DNA of 38,285 nt from Chloroflexota bacterium. GTDB taxonomy: Bacteria; Chloroflexota; Dormibacteria; CF-121. The stretch lies in assembly GCA_005880615.1 (NCBI GenBank), contig VBID01000050.1, forward strand, positions 1 through 38,285, given 5' to 3'. Shown here piece by piece: positions 29,263-36,468 of this stretch. The first letter of the stretch is position 1. Every line of letters starts with the position of its first letter. The notes under the pieces are model-generated. The model worked only from the letters and a program-made list of their open reading frames with translations. It was not told the DNA's origin and made no database searches. The position numbers and the translations under genes are program-made.

Positions 29263-29295
29263 ATGCTGACAATACCCGAACGGCCGGGGCGGTGT

Positions 29296-29775
29296 CTATT
29301 CCCTGGTGGGCCGCCTGTATCTGCGGTCGACCTTCGACCCCTCCTTCATCGCCGGCGGCTCCCGCACCGGCAGCACATCCGTCGGCACCCGCTGGGGATC
29401 GGGCCTCGACCCCGTCGCCTTGTACTGCTGTCCGGCACTCGCCGCGACCTGGTTGGCGATGTGGGGGGCGCCGAATTCCCCGAAGGTGTTGGCGAGGGCC
29501 TGGGGGACCGCTCGCGTGGGCACGACCTTCAGCGGCCCCCAGCGGGCCGTGGCGTCGCGGGCGAGGACTTGACTCGCGCGCTGCTCCTCCCAGGCTTGAC
29601 GAGTGACGCCATCCACGCGCTTGGCGATGTTGTGGCCCTCGGTGGAGATCTGGACGGCGTTGAACAACCTGACGATGCGCTTCGAGCCGCAGACGCTACA
29701 CCGGGTCGCGGAGACCGGCAGCTCGTAGACCGGGGCGGAGCCGTCCTCTTGGCGGCACTTTCGTGAGTTGCACAC
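29296..29775 (-). CDS. Zinc-ribbon protein between TerL and portal
   Basis: 159 aa from GTG 29775 (MCNSRKCRQE). CxxxxC and CSVCG form a zinc ribbon in the first 30 residues. The rest is helical and then Pro/Arg-rich (VPTDVLPVREPP). The frame stays open upstream (D-L-T-P-R-A-D-W-V-C-N), and the residues before the first Cys look like part of the domain. A CTG at 29796 overlaps the preceding TGA by 4 nt, with GGAAGG 7-8 nt before it, so a CTG start would restore the usual junction. Function unknown. Confidence 0.65.
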   Translation of the reverse strand: MCNSRKCRQEDGSAPVYELPVSATRCSVCGSKRIVRLFNAVQISTEGHNIAKRVDGVTRQAWEEQRASQVLARDATARWGPLKVVPTRAVPQALANTFGEFGAPHIANQVAASAGQQYKATGSRPDPQRVPTDVLPVREPPAMKEGSKVDRRYRRPTRE

Positions 29776-29792
29776 CCAGTCCGCACGAGGAG

Positions 29793-30203
29793 TCAGATCG
29801 TCCCTTCCTTTCCGAAATCAGGGAGGCCATCACCCTCGGGCTCAAGAGACGCCCAGAGGTGAAGACAATGCGGGTGGATATTGACGTGGCGCTCGACGCG
29901 CGCGAACACCTGCACCGCCTGCATCCGGTTACCGACGAATTCGCGCTTCACATCCGAGAGGTCTTCGTACGATGGGATGTACTTTGCGCGCGAGACGGAG
30001 ACGTGGAGCCACCAACGGCCGTCATGCTGACCGATGTTGACGACCACGAGGCGCCCGTCGCGGTGCAGGAACGCCCGCTGGCCTTCGAGCATCGGGTGTA
30101 CCGGCTGCTCAAGCCACCCCCACAGTGCCCCGAGATTAGCAACCCATTCGTCAGTGCGGCGCTTTGATTCCTGCCACTCGGCCCCGGAGATTTGAAGGCT
30201 CAT
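29793..30203 (-). CDS. DUF7694-like terminase-adjacent protein
   Basis: 136 aa from ATG 30203 (4-nt overlap with TerL). The middle matches a small family common beside phage terminases: WWLHVSVSRAKYIPSYEDLS, VKREFVGNRMQAVQVFARVE and HCLHLWASL near the C-terminus. In the family this forms a beta-rich domain ending in a short polar tail. Function not known. The gene order TerL / this / Zn ribbon / portal supports a packaging-related role. Confidence 0.65.
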   Translation of the reverse strand: MSLQISGAEWQESKRRTDEWVANLGALWGWLEQPVHPMLEGQRAFLHRDGRLVVVNIGQHDGRWWLHVSVSRAKYIPSYEDLSDVKREFVGNRMQAVQVFARVERHVNIHPHCLHLWASLEPEGDGLPDFGKEGTI

Positions 30204-32197
30204 CTCGGCCTCCCCTTTTGCATCACGCCCTGCAAGTAGTTCCCCACCAACCGCCCCTCGACGCTCTTCGGCGCCCACCGATCCGGGCGCTTCTGGCCGG
30301 CGAGAACGTGAACCGTGGGGAGCGCGTTGCGGAGCCAGTGCTCGACCGCGTAACTCGCGCAGACGACCCGGCTATCATCCGACACGCCCCCTGCCTCGAT
30401 CACGTCCGCGTCGCCCTCCTCCCCGCGTCGGAGCCCGTCGAGCCCGTCGATCAGCTCGGGCGAGCGGATGACCACGTGCCCCCGCTCGATTTCATCACGA
30501 AGCTGGTGGATGATCCAGGGGCGAATCTCGGCGGACATTTTCCAGCCGAGGGGGGCGGAGCGCATCGTGCTCTGATCCGGCCGGACATACATAAACATCT
30601 GAATCGCCCCGATGATATTCCGCAAGTCCTTGCTCTTGATCGCCGTCGGCGACAATCCATATCCGTAGTTCTGAATCCGCTGGATCTCCGCGAGCACGTA
30701 CTTCCCCACGGTCCCAACCTCGAGCGCGAAGAACGCCGGCACGCGGCAGCGGTAGGCGCCGGCCAGGTGCATCGCGAGCCACGCGAACTGGTACATCGAC
30801 CCCTCGTCCGCCGCGTACTCCGCGACCTGGACGAGCTCGTCCGCCCAGGCGCGCCAGACCTGGCAGACGAAGGCTGCGGCGTCGGGGTCGGAGGCGCGCG
30901 CGGGGTGCGCGGAGACGACGTAGACCCCTTGCGGATCCGGCTCCTCCCAGATCCGAAGCGGCCCCGCGGGGTCGGGGTCGAGGCGCATCGTGTCGATGGA
31001 GGTCCCGAAATCGTAGCGGTAGGTGGCGGGGTCAGGGGCTTTGGCAAGATCTCGCTGCAGGCGCTTGATCGTCTCGCGCCCGATGATGCGGTCGCCGAAT
31101 GCGACGAAGCATTGCTCCGGCAGCGACCCGTACTCCTGGTCCATCATCGCGGTGTCGCCGAAGAATTCCTCCGCGAGCGTCCAGCGATACCAGGCGAGCT
31201 GCTCCTGGGAGACGACGACCTCGTACCGCTCGGCCACCGCGTCCATCCACTCGCGCTCCTCAGAGGATGGCGGCTCCTCCCCGTAGCGCTCCCACATGGC
31301 GGACTCGGACGGGTCGATGCGGAAGTCCTCGCGTCTGTACCACGCGAGGAAGATGAAGCGCTGCGACACGGCGGTCTGCGCCGTCCTCACCATGTCCCGG
31401 AACGGCCCCGCCCCTTGCGCCGTGGAGATGGACATGCGGAAGCGGCGGGGATGGCGCTTGGAGAAGGCGGCGTTCAGCGAGGAGATCGCCTTCTCGTTGT
31501 TCCACGCCCCGATCTCGTCGTCAATCCGGAAGTTCAAGCCGCGCGAGCGCCCGAGGTTCGACTTCAGATTAAACCGCTTGCCCGCCGCCGCGAAGATCAG
31601 GCGCGAGCGGTTCGGGGCGGACCACGCGAGGTGGCCCTGGTTGTTGACCCGGGTCGGCCAGCGGTAGGCGGTCGGGAGCGAGTCGAGCATCTGGAGGAGC
31701 ACGTCGCGCCGGAAGTCGCGGTTATCATCATCGTCGGAGGTGTAGCAGCCGACCATCCCGGGGTAGGTCTGGAGCCAGTAGAGGCTGAGCGCGTCGCCGA
31801 TGGTCGTGCCGCCGATCTGGCGGCCGCCCTTCAGGACCACGAACTCGTGCACGCCCGCGTCCAGTCCCGCCGCGAGTTCCTCCAGGAGATACGTCTGCGT
31901 CCCGAAGAGCCGCGTGAATGGGATCACGCCCTCGTCCCGGTGATGGAGCGCGACTTGTAGGCTGTTGCCTAACGAGTAGAGATCGTGGGTGCGCATGTCG
32001 TGCCCGTCGAGACCATAGCGGGTGATAACTTCGCCGGCGGCGCACGTCGCGATCCGGGCGGCTCGGGTCGCGTCTTCATCGACGAACGGCCAGCGCCAAT
32101 CAATCATTCGGTAGAACCAACTACACCTCCAGAGTCGCCCGGGCCAACTGTTTCGTCTCGCCCTCGCCTCTGCGATCCGCTCGCGCCAGGTTTTCAT
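30200..32197 (-). CDS. terL: Terminase large subunit
   Basis: 665 aa from ATG 32197 (ATGA overlap). The ATPase half has the Walker A-like loop LKGGRQIGGTTIGDA (about 122-136) and Walker B LNFRIDDEIGAW (221-232). The nuclease half ends with the DD motif region GGVSDDSRVVCASYAVEHWL. The expected first nuclease Asp segment reads YVVSAHPARASDPDAAAFV, with His where the family usually has the leading Asp. It cuts and pumps phage DNA into the prohead through the portal. No small terminase was recognised; one of the early helical proteins (e.g. 32569-33213) might serve. Confidence 0.9.
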   Translation of the reverse strand: MKTWRERIAEARARRNSWPGRLWRCSWFYRMIDWRWPFVDEDATRAARIATCAAGEVITRYGLDGHDMRTHDLYSLGNSLQVALHHRDEGVIPFTRLFGTQTYLLEELAAGLDAGVHEFVVLKGGRQIGGTTIGDALSLYWLQTYPGMVGCYTSDDDDNRDFRRDVLLQMLDSLPTAYRWPTRVNNQGHLAWSAPNRSRLIFAAAGKRFNLKSNLGRSRGLNFRIDDEIGAWNNEKAISSLNAAFSKRHPRRFRMSISTAQGAGPFRDMVRTAQTAVSQRFIFLAWYRREDFRIDPSESAMWERYGEEPPSSEEREWMDAVAERYEVVVSQEQLAWYRWTLAEEFFGDTAMMDQEYGSLPEQCFVAFGDRIIGRETIKRLQRDLAKAPDPATYRYDFGTSIDTMRLDPDPAGPLRIWEEPDPQGVYVVSAHPARASDPDAAAFVCQVWRAWADELVQVAEYAADEGSMYQFAWLAMHLAGAYRCRVPAFFALEVGTVGKYVLAEIQRIQNYGYGLSPTAIKSKDLRNIIGAIQMFMYVRPDQSTMRSAPLGWKMSAEIRPWIIHQLRDEIERGHVVIRSPELIDGLDGLRRGEEGDADVIEAGGVSDDSRVVCASYAVEHWLRNALPTVHVLAGQKRPDRWAPKSVEGRLVGNYLQGVMQKGRPR

Positions 32198-32572
32198 GTC
32201 TCCTCCTCCAACCTCACCGCCTCCACCTTGAGCGTCCAGCGTCGGCGCTTGTCGTCGGACTTCCGCATTGCCCACGTCATCACGGAGATTCTATTCCCGG
32301 CCGCGAGCCACCGCTCGGCTTTCGCCCAGACTTTCGGCGAGCGGATCTTCGCGATGCGCGTGGCGGCGTCGTCGGTGCGAGCGCACTGGACCCCGAGCAC
32401 CCCGGGCTGGTCGGGCTCGATCGCGATGATGTCAAAGAAAGCCGAAGAGGTCTTGGCGAATCCCGCGACCTCCATCGGGTCTCACGACGTAAGCGTTGAA
32501 CTTCTCCACGACCGCCGCGAGACAGCCGCGCTTGCGGAGGGCGAGGAGGGTGCGCTGGGTCGGCGAGATCAT
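32194..32572 (-). CDS. VRR-NUC/Holliday-resolvase-like nuclease with +1 frameshift
   Basis: Two frames make one protein. The first (ATG 32572 to TGA 32434-32432, 46 aa) reads TQRTLLALRKRGCLAAVVEK ... IRQDLFGFL. The second continues D-I-I-A-I-E-P-D-Q-P-G-V-L-G-V-Q ... W-L-A-A-G-N-R-I, ending at 32194. Joined at CTT-TGA-C with a +1 slip they give 125 aa and the family signature RQDLFGF-x-D-(I/V)-x-A-I, seen in small phage VRR-NUC-like proteins. Both outer ends keep 4-nt overlaps (upstream gene, TerL). Either programmed frameshift or a one-base lesion. Confidence 0.75.
32431..32437 (-). promoter_or_regulatory. CTTTGAC slip site (prfB-type)
   Basis: The mRNA reads GGC UUU CUU UGA CAU C. CUU UGA C is the same heptamer that drives the +1 shift in E. 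coli RF2 (prfB). The shift moves the P-site Leu tRNA from CUU to UUU, so the next codon is GAC (Asp). No Shine-Dalgarno-like AGGGGG precedes it, unlike prfB, so efficiency may be modest. Confidence 0.55.
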
Positions 32573-33213
32573 GTCCTCGCCTCCTGCACGCCGGGGCGGG
32601 CGAGGGCGGCGCGGGCACGACTCAGTGCCTCGTGGAACTCATGCTTTATCTTTCGTTGATTCGCATCCCCATCGACCCATGCCATCGGTCTGTCAACCAA
32701 ATCGGCCAGCGCCTCCGCGCACGCGCGCAAGTTCGCCTGCGCCGTCTCAAGTTCCAAGCCGAGCTTCCCAACGCGCTCACTGTAATGATTCGCATGCTCC
32801 GTCGCACGTTCCAGGTCGGCGCGGAGGGCGTCAACGCGTTCGTCCTGATCCATAAGCAGACCGAGGACTCTTTGCAGTTCAGCCCGCGTCTCCTTGTAGT
32901 CGGCGCGGAGGGCGTCGCACTCGCGAGCACGATGCTCCGCCACATAGGCGGCATCGGCGAGCCCCTGTTTCAAGCGCATGATCTGATCGAGGCTGATATT
33001 TGCGTCGAGAATCGCGTCGTCAGCGATCTTGCGGAGCTGCACAATGTCCTTGCCGTGCACCTCATGCACAAGATCTTCAAGGGGGGACGCCGGCCGCAGG
33101 CGCGCGAGGAGGGCGTCGGCGATCTCTAGTGCGTAATATTCCCCACGCGGCGTGTGAAGCCTTACTCCGGCACGAACGATCTCGGCGATCTCCTCCCGCG
33201 TCGGAAGACTCAT
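32569..33213 (-). CDS. 214-aa coiled-coil early protein
   Basis: ATG 33213 overlaps the knuckle-protein gene's stop. The N-terminus is a folded helix bundle (LPTREEIAEIVRAGVRLHTP; EYYALEIADALLARLRP). Then a long Leu/Glu/Arg coiled coil runs from about residue 60 to 170 (AEHRARECDALRADYKETRA; ERVDALRADLERATEHANHY). The C-terminus is basic. It lies directly before the nuclease and TerL. It may be a small-terminase or DNA-transaction partner (inference); no family is recognised. Confidence 0.65.
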   Translation of the reverse strand: MSLPTREEIAEIVRAGVRLHTPRGEYYALEIADALLARLRPASPLEDLVHEVHGKDIVQLRKIADDAILDANISLDQIMRLKQGLADAAYVAEHRARECDALRADYKETRAELQRVLGLLMDQDERVDALRADLERATEHANHYSERVGKLGLELETAQANLRACAEALADLVDRPMAWVDGDANQRKIKHEFHEALSRARAALARPGVQEART

Positions 33214-33446
33214 CGCTGGGGCATCCACCACACAAACACGCGCGGCCCCCGGCACGGGCCGCTGTGACCAAGTGGTCGGATGCACTTGCGTGCAGTCCCC
33301 CGGATCGCGCCTTCCGGTCGAGTGATCCGACCACCCTCAGCCGTCCTTGCGCGCTCGCGTCTGCTGGGATCGCGTGGGCGCCTGAGCCACATGTCTGCGC
33401 AGCCCAAGATCTCTCGCGCGGGGTTCAGCGCGCCCGGGGCGGTCAC
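33210..33446 (-). CDS. 78-aa protein with CxRPxGHxGxC knuckle
   Basis: Starts at GTG 33446, 4 nt after the upstream stop. An N-terminal Arg-rich region (MWLRRPRDPSRRERARTAEG) precedes the knuckle RKCIRPLGHSGPCRGP. The fold is shared with the 63-aa protein at 666-857, which has His as last ligand. Likely a small zinc-binding nucleic-acid or protein adaptor; no enzyme motif. A second ATG (M19) is a possible start. Confidence 0.55.
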   Translation of the reverse strand: MTAPGALNPAREILGCADMWLRRPRDPSRRERARTAEGGRITRPEGAIRGTARKCIRPLGHSGPCRGPRVFVWWMPQR

Positions 33447-33450
33447 GTCG

Positions 33451-33663
33451 TCACCTGGCCTTCAGTCTTCTCGCGTGGTTGGCCAGATGGCGAATCCAGT
33501 TGGGAACGGAGTCGGACTCTATCGCCGCGACGTGTTGGCAACCAACGATCTCTCGGAGTACGTTCAGATCATTGAGCGTCACCCGCTCCGTATCTTCCTT
33601 GGGAAACGGCACGGCAACCCACGTCGCCAGCTCAGCACGTAAGCGCCGTCTCACCCGTCTCAC
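33451..33663 (-). CDS. 70-aa basic early protein
   Basis: The GTG at 33663 lies just after GGCGGGAGG. It starts V-R-R-V-R-R-R-L-R-A-E-L and has a helical second half (LNDLNVLREIVGCQHVAAIE; RHLANHARRLKAR). Highly basic at both ends. The 34 nt upstream (33664-33697) hold only the ribosome-binding site. Function unknown. Confidence 0.55.
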   Translation of the reverse strand: MRRVRRRLRAELATWVAVPFPKEDTERVTLNDLNVLREIVGCQHVAAIESDSVPNWIRHLANHARRLKAR

Positions 33664-33697
33664 CCTCCCGCCTCCCGCGCCCCCAGCGCCGGGGGGA

Positions 33698-33871
33698 TCA
33701 CCACTCCGGCCTCGCGCCGCAGTCGCACCGCTCGCGCCCATCGGTCCAGACGTGAATGCCGGGGCCGCAAAGGTTCAGCTCCACCTCGTGGAAGAGGCAC
33801 ACGTCATAGTAGCGCGCCTGGAGCCCGTGGACGCGGTCACAGTGGTGGTCGCAGGTGAGGCAGTAGGTCAT
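33698..33871 (-). CDS. 57-aa Cys/His-rich protein
   Basis: The ATG overlaps the upstream stop by 4 nt. It reads M-T-Y-C-L-T-C-D-H-H-C, then C-L-F-H-E-V, L-C-G-P-G and C-D-C-G near the end. With seven Cys and several His in 57 residues it is probably a double zinc knuckle. Too short for a family call. The clean ATGA junction supports it. Confidence 0.6.
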   Translation of the reverse strand: MTYCLTCDHHCDRVHGLQARYYDVCLFHEVELNLCGPGIHVWTDGRERCDCGARPEW

Positions 33872-34077
33872 GCGGACCGCCTCCTCGCCTGCCCCAAGTA
33901 GATGAGCTGTTTCTCTAGGAGCGCCCGCTCCACGACCGCACGCGGCAGCACGCGCTCGCGCTGTTGCTGCTCGTCGTAGACCAAGACGGTCCTCGGTCGG
34001 ACCCGCAGGATCGTGAATGTAATGTCGAAGGGCGGTGCCGTCCTGAACCGGGCGCGCTCGAGGTGGGAGAGGGTCAT
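33868..34077 (-). CDS. 69-aa beta-rich early protein
   Basis: ATG 34077 (ATGA overlap with the membrane peptide). It reads FDITFTILRVRPRTVLVYDE, then an Arg/Gln-rich helix (QQQRERVLPRAVVERALLEK). No Cys, no membrane segment. Its two ends couple it to neighbours. Function unknown; a DNA-binding SH3-like fold is a guess. Confidence 0.6.
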   Translation of the reverse strand: MTLSHLERARFRTAPPFDITFTILRVRPRTVLVYDEQQQRERVLPRAVVERALLEKQLIYLGQARRRSA

Positions 34078-34166
34078 CGGCGCTTCCGCATGTAGTAAAC
34101 CGAGATGGCGAGAATCCACACCATAACGATGATTGTTAAGGCCGCGGGGATCTCAAACCACCGCAT
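34074..34166 (-). CDS. 30-aa single-span membrane peptide
   Basis: Reads MRWFEIPAALTIIVMVWILA, then I-S-V-Y-Y-M-R-K-R-R: one transmembrane helix with a basic cytoplasmic end. Its start shares one base with the preceding TGA (TGATG) and its stop overlaps the next ATG. An early-expressed membrane peptide could act on host envelope or exclusion functions (inference). Confidence 0.6.
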   Translation of the reverse strand: MRWFEIPAALTIIVMVWILAISVYYMRKRR

Positions 34167-34339
34167 CACGCCTTCTCCTGCTCCTTCACGTTCTCGCGCA
34201 GCCGGAGATACCAATCCAGTGCCTCCGCGAGCGGGGCCGTATGATAATGGAACGAGCCGACATCTTCACAACCCGGATCTGCGTCGTGGCCTTGAGTGAA
34301 ACAGGCGTATAGTCGGATGCGTACGGCAACTGCGGTCAT
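34166..34339 (-). CDS. 57-aa early protein
   Basis: ATG 34339 overlaps the preceding stop by 4 nt. It begins MTAVAVRIRLYACFTQGHDA, with two Cys and a His cluster (FHYHTAPLAEALDWYLRLRE), and ends in VKEQEKA. The end resembles that of the upstream 95-aa protein (VKEQEK), perhaps from reuse of the junction sequence. Function unknown. Confidence 0.6.
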   Translation of the reverse strand: MTAVAVRIRLYACFTQGHDADPGCEDVGSFHYHTAPLAEALDWYLRLRENVKEQEKA

Positions 34340-34623
34340 TTCTCCTGCTCCTTCACGACTCCGCGCCACGCGATCTCGGCGTCGAGTTTCTCGCGTTCGT
34401 GCTTGCGGTTGATCTCGTCGTTGATCTTCTGACGCTCACGCTTCTCGATTGCGGTCACGAAGTCGGTGAGGTCCCGATACGCCTTCTCCGCCCTGATCCG
34501 CGCGAGGTTCAGGCTGCGGCCGGTCGCGGTGATCGACCACATGATGCCCTCGCTGGTCTTGGTGATGCGGACCGAGGGACGCTCGGCGGTGCCGTTCTGG
34601 AGGTAGACGACGCGGGGCTTCAT
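34336..34623 (-). CDS. 95-aa early protein with basic coiled coil
   Basis: The N-terminal half is beta-like (KPRVVYLQNGTAERPSVRIT; MWSITATGRSLNLARIR) and the C-terminal half is a charged helix (EKRERQKINDEINRKHEREK). The ATG overlaps the upstream TGA. Likely a small nucleic-acid-related protein; no family is recognised. Confidence 0.65.
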   Translation of the reverse strand: MKPRVVYLQNGTAERPSVRITKTSEGIMWSITATGRSLNLARIRAEKAYRDLTDFVTAIEKRERQKINDEINRKHEREKLDAEIAWRGVVKEQEK

Positions 34624-34862
34624 CGGGCAAGATCCGGGCGCTGCTTCGTATCAAGTTCGCTCGGCGGTCGCCACAGAATCCCCGGACCCTGATACCGTGG
34701 GTCCCTGACCGGCTTCTGCCACTCACTCCATATCGGATCCTTCCATGTGTTCCAGCATCTCTCGGCGGTCGCTGTTCTGACGAGACCATCACGCCATTCC
34801 ACTCCGGCTGGATAGGTGTGGCATGTGATAATGCCGAGCCAGACGAGGAATTCGGTAATCAC
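34620..34862 (-). CDS. 80-aa early protein, Trp-rich
   Basis: GTG 34862 (GTGA overlap). The N-terminus is hydrophobic (MITEFLVWLGIITCHTYPAG), enough for a short membrane-associated helix or signal-anchor, and is followed by a Trp-rich region (CWNTWKDPIWSEWQKPVRDP) and ILWRPP. Unusual composition; no family. Real because both junctions are coupled. Confidence 0.6.
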   Translation of the reverse strand: MITEFLVWLGIITCHTYPAGVEWRDGLVRTATAERCWNTWKDPIWSEWQKPVRDPRYQGPGILWRPPSELDTKQRPDLAR

Positions 34863-35155
34863 CGCCCGAACTCCCGCTCCATCCACATGAGACACCGCGC
34901 GTTCCGATCCGACGTCGTCACCTCCGGATGCGCGACGCGCCAGACCGCGAGCTCTAGGTCGCTGATGCAGAGCCAGGGCTGGGCGTGGCGCTTGGAGTGC
35001 GGTGCGTCGCATTGGCAGCGCCAATCAGACGCACGCCAGATCGCGGGCGTCTTGTACCAGGCGACGCGGTGGGCCGCACGCTGCGCGGGCGTCGGCGGGG
35101 GCGCGTCGAGGTCACGCACTGAGATGATCCCGCAGTGCTCGCAGCGCCGCCACAT
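34859..35155 (-). CDS. 98-aa zinc-ribbon-like protein
   Basis: MWRRCEHCGIIS gives CxxC; later W-R-C-Q-C-D-A-P-H and P-W-L-C supply further ligands. Between them lie Arg/His-rich segments. The start at 35155 overlaps the 255-aa gene by 44 nt, but a later GTG (35119), which would give the usual short overlap, would lose the first CxxC; the longer form is preferred. Function unknown. Confidence 0.6.
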   Translation of the reverse strand: MWRRCEHCGIISVRDLDAPPPTPAQRAAHRVAWYKTPAIWRASDWRCQCDAPHSKRHAQPWLCISDLELAVWRVAHPEVTTSDRNARCLMWMEREFGR

Positions 35156-35879
35156 CCGCCTTCATCGGATCGGCCTCAGCGCTCCCCAACCAGACCTCCT
35201 TCAGTTTCTTCACCTTCGCTTCGGGGATATGGTCGTCCCGGATGATGGCGCGGATCGTCGGGATCAGCGCGAGCCGCTCCTCCTCCTCTGGCGACTTCGG
35301 GAAAAGGCCGTGCGCCTCCTCCACCATCGCGCCAGCCGTCTCGGGGTCCATCTGGACCTCGCGGACCTTGCCCTGGGCCTTGAACGCCTCGATGACCTTC
35401 TGCTGGAGCGCTTGGGGCGTGAGCCGCAGAATCGCGTTGCGCATCGCCTTGGCGCATCCCTGCTCCCAGTAGAAGCCGTTGGGCTCCTCGGTGCCGTCGC
35501 GCCGGATCAGGAACTTCGCCTGCCGCTTGACGCCGATCGCGGAGTCGAGCTTGACGCGCACGACGGACTCGCCGCTGACCTTCACCGCCCACCGCGAGGC
35601 GCGCGCCTTCAGAAAGAGCGCGTCGTCGGTCTCGCGCTCGATCTGCACGTCCTCCTCTTCGAGGACCTCGCCTTGGCGCGCCATCTCGCGCTTACACTCC
35701 TCGGCCCCGTCGATCCCGAGGCCGTAGAGTTCCTGGCCGCCCTGGCGAAAGTGGTAGACGCACGCGGCGAGGGACGCTCCGCGAATGCGGGCCAGGACCG
35801 CATCATCATCCGCCCGATCGAAGAGAAGATAGGTCTCCGGAGCGGCTGGAACGGCCGGTCGGGTCGCGATCTCGGTCAT
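35112..35879 (-). CDS. 255-aa early protein, possible recombination/annealing role
   Basis: ATG 35879 overlaps the upstream stop. The middle contains the segment NGFYWEQGCAKAMRNAILRL, then T-P-Q-A-L-Q-Q-K-V-I-E-A-F-K. It resembles the A-x-x-K-A-x-R-N-A-x-x-x-x-x-P helix of several phage single-strand-annealing or ssDNA-binding proteins. It has acidic beta stretches before it and a helical, charged C-terminus (EEEERLALIPTIRAIIRDDH). It is the largest early gene and the only good candidate for a DNA-recombination function. Family identity unproven. Confidence 0.6.
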   Translation of the reverse strand: MTEIATRPAVPAAPETYLLFDRADDDAVLARIRGASLAACVYHFRQGGQELYGLGIDGAEECKREMARQGEVLEEEDVQIERETDDALFLKARASRWAVKVSGESVVRVKLDSAIGVKRQAKFLIRRDGTEEPNGFYWEQGCAKAMRNAILRLTPQALQQKVIEAFKAQGKVREVQMDPETAGAMVEEAHGLFPKSPEEEERLALIPTIRAIIRDDHIPEAKVKKLKEVWLGSAEADPMKADVAALRALRDHLSA

Positions 35880-36088
35880 GCGAAGGCCTTTCGCTGCCGA
35901 CTGACGATGTCGGCAAGCGCTGCTAGCGACGCCCACTTGACCTCTTGGATTTGGCCGCCGTCCTCAAGCGGGGGTCCGGTCGCCAGCGTCTTGCTGGCGC
36001 GCCAGTCCCCGAGGACCCTCTCCGCTGCGGCAAGCAGGCGCTCGTGGTGCGCGGCGAGTAAGATCACGTCCCAGAATTCGTGGTCCAT
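35876..36088 (-). CDS. 70-aa helical early protein
   Basis: MDHEFWDVILLAAHHERLLA begins an all-helical protein (ERVLGDWRASKTL; ASLAALADIVSRQRKAF). It starts immediately after the preceding stop. The helical size fits a small regulator or anti-host protein. No family is recognised. Confidence 0.6.
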   Translation of the reverse strand: MDHEFWDVILLAAHHERLLAAAERVLGDWRASKTLATGPPLEDGGQIQEVKWASLAALADIVSRQRKAFA

Positions 36089-36295
36089 TTATTTCTCCTC
36101 CCCGAACGTGTCGAGAATCCAGCGGGCGAGGGCGAGCATGTCGGTTGCGCTAATGGCGTGTCCGCAGACGACGCCGTGGGCTTGCCCGGTGCCGTCACGA
36201 GAGATGTTCACATTCGCGCCGTTCTTAAACCATCCTTCGGGTTCAATCTTCTTAGCTGCTCCTACGGCTTTCGCCCACTCGCTCGCCTTGCTCAC
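36089..36295 (-). CDS. 68-aa early protein
   Basis: GTG 36295 (GTGA overlap). It reads SKASEWAKAVGAAKKIEPEG, then WFKNGANVNISRDGTGQAHG, V-V-C-G-H-A-I and a C-terminal helix LALARWILDTFGEEK. Alpha/beta, no membrane part. Coupled to the ribbon-helix-helix gene upstream. Function unknown. Confidence 0.65.
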   Translation of the reverse strand: MSKASEWAKAVGAAKKIEPEGWFKNGANVNISRDGTGQAHGVVCGHAISATDMLALARWILDTFGEEK

Positions 36296-36468
36296 CGCGC
36301 CCGCTCCACTAGGATCTCGATGATCGCCGCGTAGGACTGCCCCGTGCGCCGCTTGATCTCGCGGAGCTTCTCGTAGGTCTTCCGCCGGACCCCGACCGAC
36401 CGATCCTTCCCCGGCTTCTCGTACTCCGGGATGACGATCACGGGCTCGGGGCCGTTCTGGGTGGTCAC
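36292..36468 (-). CDS. Ribbon-helix-helix (CopG-like) regulator
   Basis: 58 aa from GTG 36468, overlapping the upstream TGA. A short N-terminal tail (EPVIVIPEYEKPG) precedes the RHH core DRSVGVRRKTYEKLREIKRR, then T-G-Q-S-Y-A-A-I-I-E-I-L-V: one beta-strand followed by two helices, as in CopG/Arc repressors, which act as dimers on short dyads. It is a natural candidate to bind the left-end half-sites or to repress the early promoter just upstream (inference). Confidence 0.7.
   Translation of the reverse strand: MTTQNGPEPVIVIPEYEKPGKDRSVGVRRKTYEKLREIKRRTGQSYAAIIEILVERAR

Noticed and set aside
30164-31960. 598-codon plus-strand open frame
   Set aside because: Antisense shadow of the terminase, whose motifs are clear; composition is Arg/Leu/His noise.
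34818-36323. 501-codon plus-strand open frame
   Set aside because: Runs across several coupled minus-strand genes; low-complexity Leu/Arg composition.
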